From Ornithodoros turicata (lineage: Eukaryota > Arthropoda > Arachnida > Ixodida > Argasidae): a DNA stretch of 64,000 nt. The stretch is from assembly GCF_037126465.1 (NCBI RefSeq), contig NC_088202.1, forward strand, positions 26,458,213 to 26,522,212, written 5' to 3'. The translations under genes and the position numbers were made by a program. The notes beneath the pieces are model-generated. The model was not told the DNA's origin and searched no databases. It saw nothing but the letters and a program-made list of their open reading frames with translations. Shown here one piece after another: positions 59,307 through 64,000 of this stretch. Within the stretch, counting starts at the first letter, position 1. Every line of letters begins with the position of its first letter.

Positions 59307-59516
59307 TCATATATCTCTAGGTGCGCTGTTACAACTATTTTGAGCACATCGAATGGCATCAGTTGTGCACCATGCTTGCTCGACATGCCTTGAATACAGG
59401 TTCTTCCGTCCACCAGATAAATATTTCATGTACATTTCTAGAACTATCTTAGCTAACTCGAACTGTGCGAACTTCCATGCGTTGATAATTGACCGTGTCA
59501 ATGCATCGGGAAACGC
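59307..59516 (-). CDS. Isolated exon-like stretch, unknown
   Basis: After a minus-strand acceptor ttgacag an open frame reads AFPDALTRSIINAWKFAQFE and LAKIVLEMYMKYLSGGRKNL before reaching a stop. The first 35 residues are amphipathic and alpha-helical in pattern. It sits just upstream of the possible first exon of the membrane-protein gene. No family recognised and no clear donor. Confidence 0.2.
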   Translation of the reverse strand, partial: AFPDALTRSIINAWKFAQFELAKIVLEMYMKYLSGGRKNLYSRHVEQAWCTTDAIRCAQNSCNSAPRDI

Positions 59517-60890
59517 CTGTCAATTTTAAGTATGCTTAAAACATTTCATAGCCGTGAAGCAATGACATTTAAGCTATAGAGTACTTTTTGTGCAAATGGA
59601 CGCTTTTCATTGTCCCCTTCGGGTAAGGACGATCACGGTCACCGTGGTGGAAAAGTAATATTTCTGGACGAAGCTTCGGAGCGCCAGAATTAACTCAGAC
59701 GGGCAGAGCGATCTCACGAATGTAGGTCGCTCCATTAACTACTTACTGGCTCTCTAACACCAATCCCAAATAATCGCTAATCCCACGTAATATTTATGGT
59801 ATTAGGATTTCCGATGTTAGTCATGCAAAGTTGATGCGGCGGTTTATCATGCACCTCGACAGAATCATGAAATCTGATATCGCCAGTGATGTTAGCATCC
59901 GCACGACGTATGGGATCTCTATTGAAAAACATCCTCGTAGAAACGAGCGTTGGTTAGGGTTTAAATTAGGAACCTCTGTCCTTACTATTCCGGTAAATAA
60001 TAATTTGGAGTAGATTGAACTATTCCAGTATGCCATGCTGACTTCGTAGCTATCACGTACTAGCCAGTTCAACAATAAGTTCTCAATAACTTAAATGACG
60101 CGACATTACCATGCGACCCCTTACAACACCATATTTTCAAGGGAACGACAAGCTGACAACGCATAACTGACGTCTCGAATCGGGTGCCGCCTGGTTGATA
60201 TGTACGGTAGATATATTTGTTTGCCCAAAATACTACACACGATAATTTTATTGTTATAACTAGATAGCGATGATACCGTGGCAGCCCCACACACAATCGA
60301 CATATCCAGCGCATTTAGCATAGTAGAAATTAGTAGAAACTTACAAGAGTCTACACCAGCAGAAGGAGGCCGCGTGACAAGATCACACTTCGTCCACCTC
60401 TATCAATGGATAGGGGATCATGTGTGATGGCCAAGCGACATGCATCGTTCCTCCAGCTTTTCGCAAGGTGTAGAATAATCCCGACGACAGCTCGGGGCCA
60501 GAATTATGGATTGATGCTAATACTGTGCTACGCACATATGCCCTTGTATGCAATAGGCGACTTCTGTTTATCTGTTTATCGTTGTAAGCAGAACATCTGG
60601 ATGTAACTAGCACTTTCAGTCATATTGATACTGGGCAGGTGCTTTAAAAGGTCAGTCGCATTTACGTGCGTGACGTGATGCTTCCTTGACCAATACCTCG
60701 TTCACTCTTAACTCGGTACCCTTTAGTAAAGGGTAAAAAATCGCAATATTTTACCCTCTATTTCAGAAGCTACCAGGTACCTTCTGAGCGACCCCTTTTA
60801 TAAAAGTTACAAGGAAACCCACTAGTTAGAGGTTACGGCCTTCAATCCAGCACCTGCCCGTAAAGGTTACGCCAACGTGCGGTTTTTATA

Positions 60891-61101
60891 CAGGATGTTT
60901 ATTTTTATTCGCAACAGAGTAGCGCTCATTTGGCAGGTGGGTTATGTGAATTTTTGCTAATTAATCGATCCGTAGTTACAAACACATGCGTCAGGAAATG
61001 TCGGAAATGTTTGTAACGACGGATGGGTTAATTTGCGAAAATTAACATAACCCAAATGTCAAATGAGCGCTGGTGTGATTCGAATAAAAACAAACACCCT
61101 G
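60891..61101. mobile_element. Palindromic MITE, 211 bp
   Basis: Ends caggatgtttatttttattc and gaataaaaacaaacaccctg; the arms include gtagcgctcatttggcaggt / aatgtcaaatgagcgctggt and pair over most of the element. Related ends are seen at 45590 and 48700. Confidence 0.8.
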
Positions 61102-61109
61102 TGCGTGGG

Positions 61110-62630
61110 ATATGGACAGACCTTTACACAACACACCAAGGTACCAAAATGAACCAGCAGAAAAGGAGATCTTGAGCATATGTATATTACAAAAACAGAA
61201 GTCTGTCAAGAGGTGACACATTGTGCACAAGTGCGATTCTGATGTGAGGAGAAACCATGGTCGCTTTACCATGTATATGGAAAAAAGAACTATCTTCTAA
61301 GTGAGAAGCAATGCATAAAAGTGCGAGGAAGCCAGCGAGTCAAAACAACTGACCTATGTTTGCCAAGCTGAACAGACCCAATGAAATGGAGAATTGCAGC
61401 AGAAAAAAATTTATTCCACATTCGTGTTGCACAGGCGAGCGCAAATGGCAATACAGTATTACATAAAACGCACACAACCTTGAGGAATATGAGTGTACAG
61501 TAACGCAGGAGACACTACCTTACTGCGTTATCAGCGTTGGAGGCGCTCTGGGACGAGTTTGTGAGGTACTGCATTGCGCTGGTGACGGTATGTGAACCTG
61601 CATGTGGGATCCTGGGAACAAAAGTTTGAGCAATGAGAGTAACATTTACGGAACCATTCAAATCCGTACAAAGCACAAGCTATAAAGCAGCATAAATGCG
61701 GGAAGGCGTTCACTCCGCGATTGAGTCTTAGAATATCGTAAGAACACAACAAGTAGGAAGCTGCGAATTATATATCTCGATGCATATATCCGCAGCTCGC
61801 AAAATGCAAGTAAGAGCAGAAAAGTAGCAAGCGTTAGTGGCGTTCATATGCAGGACCGCAAAACGCTTGCCATAATCACAACAAACATGCGCTAAGAGCT
61901 CTTACTATCAAATTAAGCACGTACCTAACACAAAATGTACACTTACCCAGTGTATGAAGTGTGTGAATTAGGGCTGCGGTGGTGACGTTCGTTTTCGGTT
62001 ATATGTTCTTTGCAATCTTCGCACTCACTACACTTTCCCCTGAGAACACCGAAAATATCCTTGTTTGCTAGCGACATCTAGCTTTTCCGTTCTTTTTGAC
62101 GATACTATGATAAACGCGAGGAAAACCACTGATTAAAACAGATTACACTTGTTAACGGACGGACGACGAGCGTTAAGCGTTTCAAGGAAACCGCTCTGAG
62201 TGTGGATAGACCTAGACCAGGCTCGGCTACGCAGAGAAATCGGAAATCTTGGTGGTTGCGGCATTGGCAATGGTTTTCCACCCTTTAGAAAGAAACATAC
62301 TATCAGTATTCCAGACTGCGAACTTATAATCTGTGTTCATACAGCATTGATAACATGTAGTCGAACGATAAGACAAGAAACGATACATTTAACAAACGAT
62401 AAGAAACTAACAAAGAAATTATCGTTGGAGATTTCGCTTAGAAGTTACAGTGTCGGAGTAGAGGGTACATTTATAAGTTACAACAAGCTGTTTTTGTTTT
62501 TTCCGAGATGTAACTTCTATTCGTCTTGTAAAGACATGACCTTGGTCGCTTTTAACCTCTAAATATACGTTACAGTGGTGTAACCTATAAGAAATCTCGA
62601 AATGTACGTCTATATAGAAGTTACATGTTT
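61110..62630. other. No gene seen
   Basis: AT-rich sequence. The frame at 62200-62562 is open for 120 codons but shows no domain. GTTAC-rich words recur at 62450-62640. Confidence 0.45.
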
Positions 62631-62636
62631 CTAAAA

Positions 62637-62997
62637 GCTACAATAAAAGGTACGGGTTTAAGAGTGTTGACGCACGGACTTCTGCTGCCTCAGAATAACG
62701 AATTTATGCCAGAGAAACCTGCGAAAAAATTGTGGTTACAAAGCACTGCGTAACAAAATAAATACGACCATGCAAACTTTCGACTCATTCCATCGCTATA
62801 GCGCATATGAAATGAACGAAGACGAAACTTTGCGTGGTCGTATTTATTTTTTACGCAGTGCATGACAACCGCGATTTTTTCGCACATAAAATGACATAAA
62901 TCATGTACTGCGTGGTGGTAGAACGCAGTGTCTCTCAAGTAGATATGCCGTCACACGCGAAAATTTGATCGACCTTTTACAGCTTCCAACCTGTACA
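62637..62997. mobile_element. Long-TIR element (family C), short copy
   Basis: Shares ends with the 26600 element: gccagagaaacctgcgaaaa, acaaaataaatacgaccatg on the left, and ttgcgtggtcgtatttattt to cagcttccaacctgta on the right. The interior is only about 60 bp, so this is close to a pure palindrome. Confidence 0.75.
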
Positions 62998-63181
62998 GAT
63001 GCTAAACTGAATTATTGGCTAACGTTCCAGGTCAAAGTTGCGACTATAAGTAACCGGCACAGTCAATGAACACAAGAAATGGAACATCATTTGAGACAAT
63101 GTTTTGAACCCTTTTAAACTAACATAACGTATAGAATGGTAGAAAATCGAGTGAACCGGTATGGAAATATGAAGGAAAATG

Positions 63182-63284
63182 CCTCAAGACGAGAGGCGCC
63201 GATATTTCGAACAGAAACTGTAAGAACAAGCGCCCAGAAGAAGAAAAGTCTCTGTTCGAAATATCGTCGGCTCTCGTCCTGAGG
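63182..63284. mobile_element. Small palindromic element
   Basis: cctcaagacgagaggcgccg and on to acagaaactg pairs with gtctctgttcgaaatatcgt to cgtcctgagg. A single arm of the same sequence is at 47490-47530. Confidence 0.7.
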
Positions 63285-63289
63285 AACTT

Positions 63290-64000
63290 CCCCGAATATT
63301 AACTAAAATAATTTACGTCGACACAGTGATCAAGAAACGTCCAGTGGTAAAGTGTTAGTATGTAGGGGTGAAAATATTTTGGTGCAGTACCGGCAACAGA
63401 CTATGCCGCCAAAGTGTCGTTGCCTATATCTCACACACGACATTCGACATTTGTTTTTCAATAATTGTGTTTTTGTCTTCTTTCAGGGAAAACGACGTGT
63501 GTGTCTTCTTTCTTTTTAGCCCTAGCGTTTCCCGTACGGAACTACATCCGAAAGTACATATTATGATACTTAGGCTGCACTTAGGCTGCTTTCAGTGAAT
63601 CAAGTTAGTTGTCTGAAAATACCAGTTGTAACTTCATCACATTGTAGGCAGTGTTATAACGGAGTTGTCTCGCAAATGCTCTTCGTCGACTATTTGGGGT
63701 CCCTACACTAGTTTTGAACTGTGGGACATCTCCTTGTGAAACACAATACTGTATTGATATCCCTGTATGCGCAAATAAACCATCAATCTGAAAATCTGAA
63801 GAACGTGTGGATAGCCAAACCACTACAACTGCCAAACAAGCGAAAGTTTATCAAAGAAGACCTCATCAGATATGTTGGTTGACTTGGCCTCGGTCAAGAT
63901 TGTGCGGTATAAACTGAGACTTTTACGTGCACTTACCAAAATTTGCAATGGAACAACTTACACTACTGGAAGGACTAACAAAGAAGGAGCAGTGCGTTGG
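63290..64000. other. No gene seen
   Basis: No domain, splice pattern or repeat recognised up to the right edge. Confidence 0.45.

Overview
This window is eukaryotic nuclear DNA from an arthropod, most likely a chelicerate and plausibly a tick. Seen directly: split genes with GT-AG introns, AATAAA signals, very low coding density, TTAGG-type repeats (the common arthropod telomere unit), tRNA-derived SINEs, CR1/L2/Jockey-like LINE ends, and many short palindromic transposons. The tick assignment is inference: several of these SINE/MITE sequences look like families I associate with ticks, but no search was run.

The clearest gene is a plus-strand GMC-family FAD oxidoreductase (glucose/choline dehydrogenase-like). 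Its seven last exons lie at 13216-13340 (or 13313), 14609-14803, 19388-19532, 23781-23944, 27577-27754, 29026-29242 and 36895-37051. Splice phases agree at all five junctions from the second exon onward. An AATAAA follows at 37069. The N-terminal FAD-binding exons were not found and probably lie beyond the left edge. The introns hold most of the transposons of the central region: a Ty3/gypsy integrase relic (minus) abutting a decayed BEL/Pao element with a recognisable primer-binding site (14.9-19.2 kb), a dead mariner (20.0-21.3 kb), long inverted-repeat elements, and a pogo-like element carrying a nested Tc1-like MITE (31.6-32.5 kb).

Less certain genes: a small three-exon plus-strand unit at about 9.8-10.5 kb, and a minus-strand gene at 54.5-59.1 kb that appears to encode a single-pass membrane protein with a Ser/Thr-rich stalk. 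A few isolated exon-like stretches (197-314, 52.9-53.2 kb, 59.3-59.5 kb, all minus) are reported with low confidence.

Right of the GMC gene the sequence is mostly mobile-element debris: Penelope GIY-YIG fragment (38.5 kb), SINEs (40.4, 49.9, 57.0, 57.8 kb), a hAT-like transposase relic (42.6-43.8 kb), a gypsy integrase tail (43.9-44.4 kb), a LINE reverse transcriptase (46.1-47.2 kb), and MITEs with clear terminal inverted repeats (37.3, 37.5, 47.8, 49.2, 56.2, 60.9, 62.6, 63.2 kb). The left third (1-13 kb) is mainly unannotated non-coding DNA with a 2.1-kb terminal-repeat element (3.8-5.9 kb), a telomere-like array with a base-composition gradient (3.0 kb), and a palindromic element with telomere-like repeats in its loop (11.6-12.2 kb). 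No bacterial-type operons, CRISPR arrays or rRNA were seen. I did not find a convincing new gene system; the strongest unusual signals are the density and nesting of palindromic elements and the telomere-like arrays.
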